DNA of 64,000 bases. Origin: Pseudomonas sp. R28(2017). Its GTDB lineage: Bacteria > Pseudomonadota > Gammaproteobacteria > Pseudomonadales > Pseudomonadaceae. A program made the translations under genes and the position numbers. Numbering within the stretch: the first letter of the stretch is position 1; each line of letters opens with the position of its first letter. Under the pieces are notes generated by a model. It was not told the origin of the DNA, did not search any database, and was given only the letters and a program-made list of their open reading frames with translations. This document shows positions 25,249 to 34,372 of this stretch, in pieces. The stretch is taken from positions 17,616-81,615 of the forward strand of contig NZ_NEHW01000021.1 of NCBI RefSeq assembly GCF_002112505.1, written 5' to 3'.

Positions 25249-26559
25249 ATGCAGATTTCCAATTCAGGCGCGTCGCGTACCCGGCAAGTGGTCGCGGCGG
25301 TCATCGGCAATGCGCTGGAGTGGTATGACTTTATCGTGTACGGCTTTCTGGCGAGCATCATCGCCCGCCAGTTCTTCCCCTCGGACGACGAATACGCCTC
25401 GCTGCTGATGGCCCTGGCGACGTTCGGCGTGGGCTTTTTCATGCGCCCGGTGGGCGGGGTGCTGCTGGGTGTGTATTCCGACCGCAAGGGGCGCAAGGCG
25501 GCGATGCAGCTGATCATCCGCCTGATGACCGTGTCGATTGCCATGATCGCCTTCGCCCCCAACTACCTGGCCATCGGCATGGGCGCGCCGCTGCTGATCG
25601 TGGTCGCGCGCATGCTGCAGGGCTTTGCCACCGGCGGCGAGTACGCCAGCGCCACGGCGTTTCTGGTGGAGAGCGCGCCGGCCAACCGCAAGGGCCTGTA
25701 TGGCTCGTGGCAGCTGGTGGGGCAGTGCCTGGCGGTGTTTTCCGGGGCGGCGATGGTCGCGCTGGTCACCCACCTGTGCACGCCCGAGGCGCTGGACAGC
25801 TGGGGCTGGCGGATTCCGTTCGTGCTCGGCCTGCTGATCGGCCCGGTGGGGCTGTGGATTCGCAAGCACATGGAAGAGCCCGAGGAGTTCCTGCAGGCGC
25901 GCAAACAGGCCAAGGGCCAGGCGCCGAGCCTGTGGCAGGTGCTGCGTGAGCACCGCCGCAGCTTGCTGGTGTCGATGGGCCTGGCCTGTGGCGCGACGGT
26001 GTCGTTCTACGTGGTGCTGGTGAACATGCCGACCTTCGCCCACAAGAACCTCGGCCTGCCGCTGGACCAGGTGCTGCTGGTGCAGATGCTCGCGGTGGGC
26101 CTGATGACCGTGGTCATTCCGCTCTCCGGCGCGCTGTCGGACCGGCTCGGCCGGCGGCCGGTGCTGATGGCCTTCACCCTGGCGTTCTTCGTCATGGTCT
26201 ACCCGCTGTATGTATGGGTGGCCGCAGCGCCGTCGATCGAGCGCCTGCTGGTGATGCAACTGCTGCTGTGCACTGCCATTGGCGGCTTCTTCGGCCCGGC
26301 GCCGACCGCGCTGGCCGAACAGTTCCCGGTCGAGGTGCGCTCAACCGGCGTGTCCGTGGCCTACAACGTGGCGGTGATGGTGTTCGGCGGCTTCGCGCCG
26401 CTGATCGTCACCTGGCTGAGCAAGGTGCTCGGCACGCCGGTGGCGCCATCGTTCTACGTGCTGTTCGCTTGCCTGCTGACCCTGCTCGGCACCTATTGCC
26501 TGAAAGAAGCACCGCGCGCCAGCAAGGCCGTGGCCTACAACCTTGGAGTGAAACCGTGA
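25249..26559 (+). CDS. MFS transporter, metabolite:H+ symporter (MHS) family
   Basis: The 436-residue inner-membrane protein has twelve predicted helices. MHS-family features are the N-terminal VIGNALEWYDFIVYGF, FMRPVGGVLLGVYSDRKGRK (loop 2-3 motif) and RMLQGFATGGEYASA. Relatives import organic acids, betaines and ketoglutarate with protons. GATGGAG precedes the ATG. The gene lies between the hydrolase and the amidase and overlaps the amidase start by four bases (GTGA), so the permease probably brings in their substrate. Confidence 0.92.
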   Translation: MQISNSGASRTRQVVAAVIGNALEWYDFIVYGFLASIIARQFFPSDDEYASLLMALATFGVGFFMRPVGGVLLGVYSDRKGRKAAMQLIIRLMTVSIAMIAFAPNYLAIGMGAPLLIVVARMLQGFATGGEYASATAFLVESAPANRKGLYGSWQLVGQCLAVFSGAAMVALVTHLCTPEALDSWGWRIPFVLGLLIGPVGLWIRKHMEEPEEFLQARKQAKGQAPSLWQVLREHRRSLLVSMGLACGATVSFYVVLVNMPTFAHKNLGLPLDQVLLVQMLAVGLMTVVIPLSGALSDRLGRRPVLMAFTLAFFVMVYPLYVWVAAAPSIERLLVMQLLLCTAIGGFFGPAPTALAEQFPVEVRSTGVSVAYNVAVMVFGGFAPLIVTWLSKVLGTPVAPSFYVLFACLLTLLGTYCLKEAPRASKAVAYNLGVKP

Positions 26560-28013
26560 ACGCGTTAGCTATCGACCCGATCGTCGCCCTCGACGCCGAG
26601 GCCCTGTCCCGGGCCATTCATGCCCGCCAGGTGGCGTGCCGCGAGGTGATGCAGGCTTACCTGGGCCATATCGAGCGTTGCAATCCGCAGGTCAATGCGC
26701 TGGTGTCGCTGCGCGAAGGGGAAGACCTGCTGGCCGAGGCCGAGGCCTGCGACCGCGAACTGGCGCGCGGCCAGTCCCGGGGCTGGATGCATGGCGTGCC
26801 CCAGGCAATCAAGGACCTGGCCGCCACGGCCGGGCTGCGTACTACGCTGGGTTCGCCGCTGTTCGCCGAGCAGGTGCCGGCACACGACGCCATCAGCGTG
26901 GCGCGGGTGCGGGCGAGCGGGGCGATCATCATCGGCAAGAGCAATGTGCCGGAGTTCGGCCTGGGTTCGCAGAGCTACAACACGCTGTTCGGCACCACCA
27001 CCAATGCCTACGACCACAGTCGCGTGGCCGGGGGCAGCAGCGGTGGCGCCGCGGCGGCGCTGGCCATGCGCCTGCTGCCGGTGGCCGATGGCAGCGACAT
27101 GATGGGCTCGCTGCGCAACCCGGCGGCGTTCAACAACGTGTTCGGCCTGCGCCCGTCGCTGGGGCGGGTGCCCTATGGGCCGATCCCGGAGTTGTTCGTC
27201 CAGCAGTTGGCCACCGAGGGGCCGATGGGGCGCAGCGTCACCGATGTCGCCCGCCTGCTGACGGTGCAGGCCGGCCATGATGCGCGGGTGCCCTTGTCGC
27301 TCAATGACGGCGGGCGGGATTTTGCGGCGGGGCTGCAGCGTGACTTCAAGGGGGCGCGGATCGGCTGGCTGGGCGACTACGACGGTTACCTGCCGATGGA
27401 AGATGGGGTGCTGAGTCTGTGCGAAGCCGCCCTGGCCGATTTCGCCGAGCTGGGCTGTACCGTCGAGGCCTGCCAGCCCGCGTTCGATCAGGCGCGCTTA
27501 TGGCAATGCTGGCTGACCCACCGCCACTTCCTGGTGCACGGCAACCTGGCGGCGGCCTATGCCGACCCAGCCAAGCGGGCGCTGCTCAAGCCCGAGGCGC
27601 AATGGGAAGTGGAGGGTGGCCTGCAGCTCAGCGCTGCTGCTGTGTATCAGGCGTCGCTGGACCGCAGCGCGTGGTACCAGGCCATGCAGAAACTGTTCGA
27701 GCGTTACGATTTCCTGCTGTTGCCGGCGGCCCAGGTGTTCCCTTTCGACGCAGCCGAGGCGTGGCCGAAGGTGGTCGGGGGGCGGACCATGGACACCTAC
27801 CACCGCTGGATGGAGGTGGTGATCGGGCCGACCCTGGCTGGCTTGCCGAGCATGAGCGTGCCGGTCGGTTTCAACGCCGCCGGGCTGCCCACGGGCCTGC
27901 AGATCATAGGCCCGGCCCAGGCCGACCATGCCGTGCTGCAGCTGGCCTACGCCCATGAACAGCTGACCCGTTGGGTGGAACGGCGCCCGCCGCCAAGCCT
28001 GTTGGTACGCTGA
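26556..28013 (+). CDS. Amidase-signature family amidase
   Basis: The family hydrolyses amides with a Ser-cisSer-Lys triad. The 485-residue product has VPQAIKDL with the catalytic lysine near residue 86, AGGSSGGAAAAL with the cis-serine near residue 160, and DGSDMMGSLRNPA with the nucleophilic serine near residue 184. The usual sequence at the last site is GGS; here it is MGS, a mild variation. The start is a GTG overlapping the permease stop. With the M20 hydrolase it forms a two-enzyme amide pathway of unknown substrate. Confidence 0.9.
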   Translation: MNALAIDPIVALDAEALSRAIHARQVACREVMQAYLGHIERCNPQVNALVSLREGEDLLAEAEACDRELARGQSRGWMHGVPQAIKDLAATAGLRTTLGSPLFAEQVPAHDAISVARVRASGAIIIGKSNVPEFGLGSQSYNTLFGTTTNAYDHSRVAGGSSGGAAAALAMRLLPVADGSDMMGSLRNPAAFNNVFGLRPSLGRVPYGPIPELFVQQLATEGPMGRSVTDVARLLTVQAGHDARVPLSLNDGGRDFAAGLQRDFKGARIGWLGDYDGYLPMEDGVLSLCEAALADFAELGCTVEACQPAFDQARLWQCWLTHRHFLVHGNLAAAYADPAKRALLKPEAQWEVEGGLQLSAAAVYQASLDRSAWYQAMQKLFERYDFLLLPAAQVFPFDAAEAWPKVVGGRTMDTYHRWMEVVIGPTLAGLPSMSVPVGFNAAGLPTGLQIIGPAQADHAVLQLAYAHEQLTRWVERRPPPSLLVR

Positions 28014-28082
28014 AAGGGCTGGCCCGGCCCGTATCTTGCTGGGCATGATGACCATCCACGCACAGACAGGGAGGTCGGAGAC

Positions 28083-28856
28083 ATGGGCACAGCCACAGAC
28101 AGCGGCGGCGTGCGCTCGGTGGAGCGTGCGCTGGCCATCGTCGAACTGCTTGGCGAGCATCAGGCCCTCGGCCTGGAAGAGCTGCATTACCTCACCGGGC
28201 TGCCCAAGGCCACGGCCTCGCGCATGCTCGCCACCTTGCAGGAACAGGGCTGGGTCTACCGTGGGCTCAGCGACCGGCGCTACCGCCTGTGCGCCCGTCG
28301 CCTGTTCGGCGACCGCCAGCAGCGCTTCAAGCGCCAGCTGGTGGAAAGCGCCGCGCCGCTGTTGCTGGACCTGAGCGAGCGCACCGGGCTGGTGGTCGAC
28401 CTGTCGTGCTTCGACGGCGAGCGGCTGGAGGTGATGGAGAGCGCGATTCCCCAGGTATTGCGCAAGCGTTACCCGAACAACTGCCAGATCGTCGGCCAGC
28501 ATGCCAGCCTGTTCCATTCGGCAATGGGCCGGGCGTGCCTGAAGGAGTTGGCGGTGGATGAGGTGCAGCGCCTGGCCCAGCATGAGCGGGTCGGCGGTGA
28601 AGCGTTGCTGCGTGACCTGGAAGGCGATGTGCAGAAGGGCTTCGGGCAGCGTACCGAGGGGTATTGGGAGTATCCGGTGCGCTTGCCGTTCCTGATCCGG
28701 GCGATTGCCTTGCCGGTGCGGGTGCAGGGGCAACTGGCCGGGAGCATTGCCTTGCACTGGCCGCTGGACCAGGCGCCGGTGGAGCAGGTGCTCAGTTTGC
28801 ACCTGAACAGCCTGGCGGCGACGGTGGGGGAAGTGCAGCATGCGTTGGTGAACTAG
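28083..28856 (+). CDS. IclR-family transcriptional regulator
   Basis: The 257-residue protein has the IclR winged-helix at ~8-70 (VRSVERALAIVELLG, LPKATASRMLATLQEQGW). The effector domain includes ERTGLVVDLSCFDGERLEV and a C-terminal IALPVRVQGQLAGSIALHWP. GGAGAC precedes the ATG. It closes the hydrolase/permease/amidase unit and most likely regulates it. A run of 70 bp separates it from the amidase. Confidence 0.9.
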   Translation: MGTATDSGGVRSVERALAIVELLGEHQALGLEELHYLTGLPKATASRMLATLQEQGWVYRGLSDRRYRLCARRLFGDRQQRFKRQLVESAAPLLLDLSERTGLVVDLSCFDGERLEVMESAIPQVLRKRYPNNCQIVGQHASLFHSAMGRACLKELAVDEVQRLAQHERVGGEALLRDLEGDVQKGFGQRTEGYWEYPVRLPFLIRAIALPVRVQGQLAGSIALHWPLDQAPVEQVLSLHLNSLAATVGEVQHALVN

Positions 28857-28866
28857 GCTGCCTGCC

Positions 28867-28958
28867 CCGGCCCCTTCGCGGGCAAGCCCGCTCCCACAGG
28901 ATCACCTTGGACCTCAGCCCTGCGCAGTACCTGTGGGAGCGGGCTTGCCCGCGAAAGG
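28867..28958. repeat. Inverted REP pair
   Basis: Two REP copies in opposite orientation (GCGGGCAAGCCCGC and GCGGGCTTGCCCGC, with CCCACAGG/CCTGTGGG) are separated by about 30 bases. They follow the IclR gene and can form a long hairpin that stabilises or ends the transcript. Confidence 0.85.
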
Positions 28959-29046
28959 GCCCTGAAATACAACACAAGCATTTGCCAACAAGCGCTGCAA
29001 GCAGCTATGCCTAAGGTCGGACCCGAGTCTAAAGGCCAAAGCCCCC

Positions 29047-29703
29047 ATGTTGGTCATCGAGCAATTGCAAAAATCTTTCCCCACCGCCCAAGGCCCGCTC
29101 CAGGTCCTGCGCGGCGTCGACCTGACGCTCTCCCACGGCAGCAGCCTGGCCCTGATGGGCGAGTCCGGCAGCGGCAAGAGCACCTTGCTGCACCTGGTCG
29201 CCGGCCTGGATCGCGCCGACAGCGGGCGCATCCTCATCGACGGCACCCCCCTGCATGGCCAAGGCGAAGCCGCCCTGGCCCGGTGGCGGCGCGAGGGCAT
29301 CGGGCTGGTGTTCCAACAGTACAACCTGATCAGCAGCCTCGACGTGGCCGCCAACCTGGCCTTCCAGGCACGCCTGGCCAAGCGCCACGACCCGCAGTGG
29401 CTGGCCTACCTGGCCGAGCGCTTGGGGCTGACAGCCTTGCTCGACCGCTACCCGGAGCAGCTATCCGGCGGCCAGCAGCAACGGGTCGCCATCGGCCGGG
29501 CACTGGCCAGCCGACCGGCGCTGTTGCTCGCCGACGAACCCACCGGCAGCCTCGACGAAGCCAGCAGCGACGAGGTGCTGGCCTTGCTCCTGCAACTGGT
29601 TGGCGAGGCCGGCAGCAGTGTGCTGATGGTGACCCACAGCCCGCGCCTGGCCGCCTGCCTGCAGCGCCGCTGCGTGCTCCACCAAGGCCGGGTGCAAGGC
29701 TGA
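29047..29703 (+). CDS. ABC transporter ATP-binding protein (LolD/MacB type)
   Basis: The 218-residue ATPase has Walker A GESGSGKST (residues ~38-46), the Q-loop in GLVFQQYNLI, the ABC signature LSGGQQQRVAIGRALA, Walker B LLLADEPTGSLD and the switch histidine in MVTHS. The GSLDEASSDEVL continuation is typical of the LolD/MacB class, which works by mechanotransmission across the periplasm. The stop overlaps the permease start (TGATG). It forms a three-gene unit with the permease and an AttH-like lipoprotein. Confidence 0.95.
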   Translation: MLVIEQLQKSFPTAQGPLQVLRGVDLTLSHGSSLALMGESGSGKSTLLHLVAGLDRADSGRILIDGTPLHGQGEAALARWRREGIGLVFQQYNLISSLDVAANLAFQARLAKRHDPQWLAYLAERLGLTALLDRYPEQLSGGQQQRVAIGRALASRPALLLADEPTGSLDEASSDEVLALLLQLVGEAGSSVLMVTHSPRLAACLQRRCVLHQGRVQG

Positions 29704-32150
29704 TGAACAACCTGCTGCTCGCCCTGCAGGCACTGGGCAGCCACTGGTGGCGCCACCGCTTGCAGTGCATCAGTATTTTCACCGGCTTGTGGCTGGCCAC
29801 GGCCTTGTGGACCGGTGTGCAGGCCCTCAACGCCCAGGCGCGCAGCGACTATGCCCAGGCCAGCGCCGTCTTGAGCGGGCCGGCGCACCTGCAGATCGTC
29901 GCGCGCGACGGGCAGCGTTTCGACCAGGCGCTGTACGTGCAACTGCGCAGGCAAGGCTGGCACGTGACGCCGGTGCTGGAGGGGCGCTTGCGCCTGGCCG
30001 GCGAGCCGGCCGTTACCGTGAGGCTGATCGGCATAGAGCCGCTCAGCCTGTTGCCTGGCATGGCCGTCGCCGGTGCCGACCCGGCAAGCCTCGATCTACA
30101 GGCCTTCATCGGCACACCCGGGCAAGCCTGGGCCGGGCCGGATACCTTGCGCCAGTTGGCGGGCAAACTGCGCACGGCCGATGGTCAGGCTTTGCCGCCA
30201 CTGGCCCTGAATGAACAACTGGCGCCCGGCGTGCTGCTGGTCGATATCGGCGTGGCCCAGGCCTTGCTCGATGCGCCGAGGCAGTTGACACGGCTGCTCA
30301 GCGACACCGACCAGCCATTGCCACCGGCTTTCGCCGAGCGTTTGAAGGTACAGCCAGCGGGCGATGACAGCGACCTGCAACGCCTGACGGCGAGCTTTCA
30401 CCTCAACCTGACGGCCCTTGGTTTGCTGGCGTTCGTGGTCGGGCTGTTCATTGCCCATGCCGCCATCGGCCTGGCGCTGGAGCAGCGACGTGGCCTGATG
30501 CGCACCCTGCGCGCTTGCGGCGTGAGCCTGAAGGCGCTGCTGGCTGCGTTGGCCCTGGAGCTTGGGCTGTTCGCGGTAGTCGGTGGCCTGGCGGGCGTGG
30601 CGGCGGGCTACCTGCTGGCTGCGCTGCTGCTGCCCGACTTCGCTTCCAGCCTGCGTGGCCTGTATGGCGCCCAAGTGTCCGGGCAGCTGCACCTGCCGCT
30701 GTACTGGTGGCTGGTGGGTATTGCGGTGAGCCTGCTCGGCGCCTTGCTGGCCGGCATCGACAGCCTGTTGCGCGCCGCGCGGTTGCCGTTGCTGGCGTTG
30801 GCTCAACCGCAGGCCTGGCGGTTGGCCCAGCTGCCCTGGTTGAAGCGCCAGGCGCGGTTTGCCGCAGCCCTGGCGTTGCTGGCCTTTGCCTGCGGCGCCT
30901 TCGGCAATAGCCTGCCCAGCGCCTTCACCCTGCTGGCCGCACTGTTGCTGGCGGCCGCATTGCTGTTGCCGGGCGCGCTGGCCCTGTTGCTGGCTGGCCT
31001 GGCGCGGCATGCCCGGCGGCCGCTGGTGCAGTGGTTCATCGCTGACAGCCGCCAGCAGTTGCCAGCGCTGAGTCTGGCGCTGATGGCGTTGTTGCTGGCC
31101 TTGGCCGCGAGTGTCGGTGTGGGCGGCATGACCGAAGGTTTCCGCCGCACCTTCGTCGGCTGGCTCGACCAGCGCCTGGCCGCAGACTTGTATGTCACAC
31201 CCCGCGACAGCACGCAGGCGCTGCAGATGTACCAGCACTTGCAGCAGGCCCCCGACATCTATGCCGTGCTGCCGAGCTGGCGAGTGGAATGGCGCCTGCA
31301 GCAGTGGCCGGTGCAGGTGCAAGGGGTGATCGATCACCCGTTCTATCGCAGCCACTGGCCACTGCTGGAGCAGGCTCCGGACGCCTGGGCGCAGCTGGCC
31401 AACGGGCAGGGCGCCATGCTCAGCGAACAATTGGCGCGGCGCCTTGGAGTAGGCATCGGGGATGCCGTGCAGCTGCCGGGCGAACCGCCACAGGCCATGC
31501 GGGTGGTTGGCATTCACGCCGACTATGGCAATCCGAAAGGGCAGGTGCTGGTCAATGCCGACTGGCTGCGCCAGCACGCTGCGACGGCCAGCCTGAGCGG
31601 CCTGAGCCTGCTGATCCGGCCTGGGCAGGTTGCCAAGGTCAAGGACGCGTTGCAGCAGCGTTATGGCCTGGACGAATCGCAACTGGTCGAACAGGCCAGT
31701 CTGAAAGCCTGGTCGACGCAGATATTCAGCCGCACCTTCGCCGTCACCGCAGCCCTGAACAGCCTCACCCTGGGCGTGGCCGGCGTGGCGCTGTTCATCA
31801 GCCAGCTGACCCTGGGCCAGCAGCGCCTGGGCCAGCTGGCACCGCTGTGGGCGCTGGGCGTGCCGCGCCGCCGGCTGGCCTGGCTGAGCCTGGGCCAGAC
31901 GCTGATGCTCAGCAGCTTTACCGTGCTGCTGGCCATCCCCCTCGGGTTGCTGCTGGCCTGGTGCCTGGTGGCGGTAGTGAATGTCCAGGCCTTTGGGTGG
32001 CGGTTGCCCTGGCACGTGTTCGCCAGCCAACTGCTGCAACTGGCGGCGCTTGGCGTGCTCACCAGCCTGCTGGCCAGCGCCTGGCCGTTGTGGCAACTGG
32101 CGCGGCGCCAGCCGAGTGAGTTGTTGCGGCGGTTTGCCGATGAAGGTTGA
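29703..32150 (+). CDS. ABC transporter permease, FtsX-like, duplicated domain
   Basis: The 815-residue membrane protein has an N-terminal helix (~15-37) and a periplasmic domain to ~235. It has three FtsX-like helices (~240-380) and a further set of helices to ~490, a second periplasmic domain with substrate-like folds (~495-690) and a last three-helix FtsX unit at ~695-800. This is the long LolC/E-like arrangement seen in permeases for lipids or exported proteins. It overlaps the lipoprotein gene by 11 bp. The substrate is not known. Confidence 0.9.
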   Translation: MNNLLLALQALGSHWWRHRLQCISIFTGLWLATALWTGVQALNAQARSDYAQASAVLSGPAHLQIVARDGQRFDQALYVQLRRQGWHVTPVLEGRLRLAGEPAVTVRLIGIEPLSLLPGMAVAGADPASLDLQAFIGTPGQAWAGPDTLRQLAGKLRTADGQALPPLALNEQLAPGVLLVDIGVAQALLDAPRQLTRLLSDTDQPLPPAFAERLKVQPAGDDSDLQRLTASFHLNLTALGLLAFVVGLFIAHAAIGLALEQRRGLMRTLRACGVSLKALLAALALELGLFAVVGGLAGVAAGYLLAALLLPDFASSLRGLYGAQVSGQLHLPLYWWLVGIAVSLLGALLAGIDSLLRAARLPLLALAQPQAWRLAQLPWLKRQARFAAALALLAFACGAFGNSLPSAFTLLAALLLAAALLLPGALALLLAGLARHARRPLVQWFIADSRQQLPALSLALMALLLALAASVGVGGMTEGFRRTFVGWLDQRLAADLYVTPRDSTQALQMYQHLQQAPDIYAVLPSWRVEWRLQQWPVQVQGVIDHPFYRSHWPLLEQAPDAWAQLANGQGAMLSEQLARRLGVGIGDAVQLPGEPPQAMRVVGIHADYGNPKGQVLVNADWLRQHAATASLSGLSLLIRPGQVAKVKDALQQRYGLDESQLVEQASLKAWSTQIFSRTFAVTAALNSLTLGVAGVALFISQLTLGQQRLGQLAPLWALGVPRRRLAWLSLGQTLMLSSFTVLLAIPLGLLLAWCLVAVVNVQAFGWRLPWHVFASQLLQLAALGVLTSLLASAWPLWQLARRQPSELLRRFADEG

Positions 32151-33204
32151 GGCCTGGCTGTTGCTGGCCTGCCTGCTGCTGGCCGGGTGTGACGCGCCCG
32201 CGCCGCCGGCCAGGAGTTATGCCGGCCTTGGCGCCGAGGCGGCGGCGTTCAGGCAGGTCACGCGCAACACCGCGCTGGTGTTCCCCCGCGACCACGGCGC
32301 CCACGACGGCTATCGCATCGAATGGTGGTACGTCACCGCCAACCTGCGCGATGCCCAGGGCCGTGACTGGGGTGTGCAATGGACGCTGTTCCGGTCAGCT
32401 TTGCGCCCCGGCCCCGAGACCCACGGCTGGAACAGCCCCAACCTGTGGATGGGCCATGCCGCCCTGACCGACCCGAGCGGCCACCAGGTCAGCGAAACCC
32501 TGGCCCGTGGCGGCATCGGCCAGGCTGGCGTCGAGACTGGGCCGTTCCGGGCGTGGATCAACGACTGGTCGCTGCAAGGTGACGACAGCATCCAGCGCTT
32601 GCAGATGCGTGCCAGCGGCCAGGGTTTTCGCTATGACCTGACATTGGCCAGCGACAAGCCGCTGGTGTTGCACGGCGATCGGGGTTACAGCGAAAAGTCC
32701 GGCAAGGGCCAGGCTTCGTACTATTACAGCCAGCCGTTCTACCAGGTCAGTGGCGAGGTCGAGCGGGACGGGCAGCGCATCCCGGTAACCGGGCAGGCGT
32801 GGCTTGACCGGGAGTGGAGCAGCCAGCCGTTGGCGGCCGGGCAACGTGGCTGGGACTGGTTTTCGCTGCACCTGGGCAGTGGCGCCAAGCTGATGCTGTT
32901 TCAGGTGCGTGAAGACCAGGGGCAGCCGTACCGGGCGGGTACCTGGGTGGGCCCTGACGGGCAGGTACGTGCGTTAAAGGCGGCGGAGGTCGAGCTGACG
33001 CCGATGGACTGGACGAGCCAGGACAACGGCAAGCGCGTGCCGACCCGCTGGCGGGTTCAGGTGCCCGCGGTGCAGCTGGATGTGCGAGTCGAGGCGGTGC
33101 AGGCCAAGGCCTGGATGGGCACCCGGTTCCCCTATTGGGAAGGGCCCGTGCGGGTGAGCGGCAGCGCGCAAGGGCGGGGGTATCTGGAGATGACGGGGTA
33201 CTAG
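32140..33204 (+). CDS. AttH-like (CrtC lipocalin-fold) lipoprotein
   Basis: The 354-residue protein has a lipoprotein signal (LLLACLLLAGCDAP, lipobox LAGC, cysteine near residue 17) and an AttH/CrtC-type double lipocalin body. The latter is marked by FPRDHGAHDGYRIEWWYVTA and WLDREWSSQ with GWDWFSLHL. Relatives are annotated as carotenoid 1,2-hydratase or as secreted hydrolase. Here the fusion of position with an FtsX-like ABC exporter suggests a lipid- or pigment-handling outer-envelope function. The start lies 11 bp inside the permease gene. Confidence 0.9.
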   Translation: MKVEAWLLLACLLLAGCDAPAPPARSYAGLGAEAAAFRQVTRNTALVFPRDHGAHDGYRIEWWYVTANLRDAQGRDWGVQWTLFRSALRPGPETHGWNSPNLWMGHAALTDPSGHQVSETLARGGIGQAGVETGPFRAWINDWSLQGDDSIQRLQMRASGQGFRYDLTLASDKPLVLHGDRGYSEKSGKGQASYYYSQPFYQVSGEVERDGQRIPVTGQAWLDREWSSQPLAAGQRGWDWFSLHLGSGAKLMLFQVREDQGQPYRAGTWVGPDGQVRALKAAEVELTPMDWTSQDNGKRVPTRWRVQVPAVQLDVRVEAVQAKAWMGTRFPYWEGPVRVSGSAQGRGYLEMTGY

Positions 33205-33206
33205 CG

Positions 33207-33303
33207 CCGGCCTTTTCGCGGGCAAGCCCGCTCCCACAGAAATCACCGGTAGTCGGCTGTCATGCAGTACCTGTGGGAGCGGGCTTGCCCGCGAAGAGAC
33301 CGG
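33207..33303. repeat. Inverted REP pair
   Basis: Two opposed REP copies bracket about 30 bases between the AttH-like gene and the end of the convergent AraC gene. They are well placed to act as a bidirectional transcription end. Confidence 0.88.
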
Positions 33304-33316
33304 CACAGGCGGCACA

Positions 33317-34195
33317 TTACCCTGGCTTCTCACCGCGAAACTCACTCGGGCTCACCCCACACTGCTTGCGAAAGAACCGGCTGAAATACCCCACATCGAC
33401 AAACCCCAGTTCATGGGCAATCGCCTTCACGCTCGCATCCGAATGCCCCAGTACCCGCTTGGCCTCCAGCACCAGCCGGGCATTGATCACATTCATCGGG
33501 GTCATCCCCAGGTGCTCCTGGCACAGGCGCCCCAGCGTCGCCAGGGTCATGCCCAGCTCACGCGCATAGAAGCCCAAGGGCCGATGCTCGCGGTAATGCC
33601 TGTCCACCAGCTCGCGAAACCCGGTCAGTTGCTGGCTGCGCCGTGACGCGGGGCGATGTGCCGGGTCGGGTGCCACCTGGGCATGGCGCAAGGCCTGGAT
33701 CAGCAGGGCCAGCAGCAGCGCCATGCTGCTGGCCACGTGCTCGGCGGCGCGGTTGTGGTATTCCTCGCGCAGGGCAAGGCACAGCGGCAGCAGCGGATCC
33801 TCTTCGGCGGGCCAGAGGGGCAGGGCGATCACCTGAGGCTTGCGGATCGGTGCCAGCAGGTTGGGTGCGAGCACCTGGGCAATGCTCTCAAGGGGTGGCT
33901 GAGCAGCGGTAATCACTTGGCCTTCGACCTCGCCGGCCCAGTGAAAACCGTGCACCACCTGCGCCGGCACATACACCACGCAGGGTGCGCAAACCTGCAC
34001 GCGCTCGCTGTCGAACAGCACTTCGCCGCTGCCGCTCTGCAGGTACAGCAGCTGCAGCAGGCCGTCGTGGCGGTGCGCGGCGATTTCCCAGTTGTGCGCG
34101 CCGGAGCGTTGGGAGATCTGCTCCACATGCAGGGATTCGTGCCACACCGGCTGCGCGGTTTCGCCGTACAGGGCGTAGTTGGGGATCTTGTTCAT
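33317..34195 (-). CDS. AraC-family regulator, HpaA/PobR-like
   Basis: The 292-residue protein has an N-terminal cupin (HRHDGLLQLLYLQSG, residues ~40-55, with PAQVVHGFHW) of the HpaA/PobR type and a C-terminal double HTH (LGMTLATLGRLCQEHLGMTP and DVGYFSRFFRKQCGVSPSEFR). Relatives activate 4-hydroxybenzoate or 4-hydroxyphenylacetate catabolism on binding the aromatic acid. I start it at the ATG giving MNKIPNYALYG, 14 codons inside a longer frame. It diverges from the SDR/flavoprotein operon across 177 bp and is the likely activator. Confidence 0.9.
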   Translation of the reverse strand: MNKIPNYALYGETAQPVWHESLHVEQISQRSGAHNWEIAAHRHDGLLQLLYLQSGSGEVLFDSERVQVCAPCVVYVPAQVVHGFHWAGEVEGQVITAAQPPLESIAQVLAPNLLAPIRKPQVIALPLWPAEEDPLLPLCLALREEYHNRAAEHVASSMALLLALLIQALRHAQVAPDPAHRPASRRSQQLTGFRELVDRHYREHRPLGFYARELGMTLATLGRLCQEHLGMTPMNVINARLVLEAKRVLGHSDASVKAIAHELGFVDVGYFSRFFRKQCGVSPSEFRGEKPG

Positions 34196-34372
34196 GTTGT
34201 TGTAATTGTTCTGATCGCTACCCGGCCACTGTGCCACAGCCAGGCGCGGGCTTCAGGTGCCGGGCACAAAATTGACCGGAATGTGGCCACGCTTGCAGGT
34301 TTTGTCCATTCTGCCGGCCTGCCACTCGGCCCTAGGCTGTTCGCCAGATCAAGCGACACTCTGGAGAGCAGC

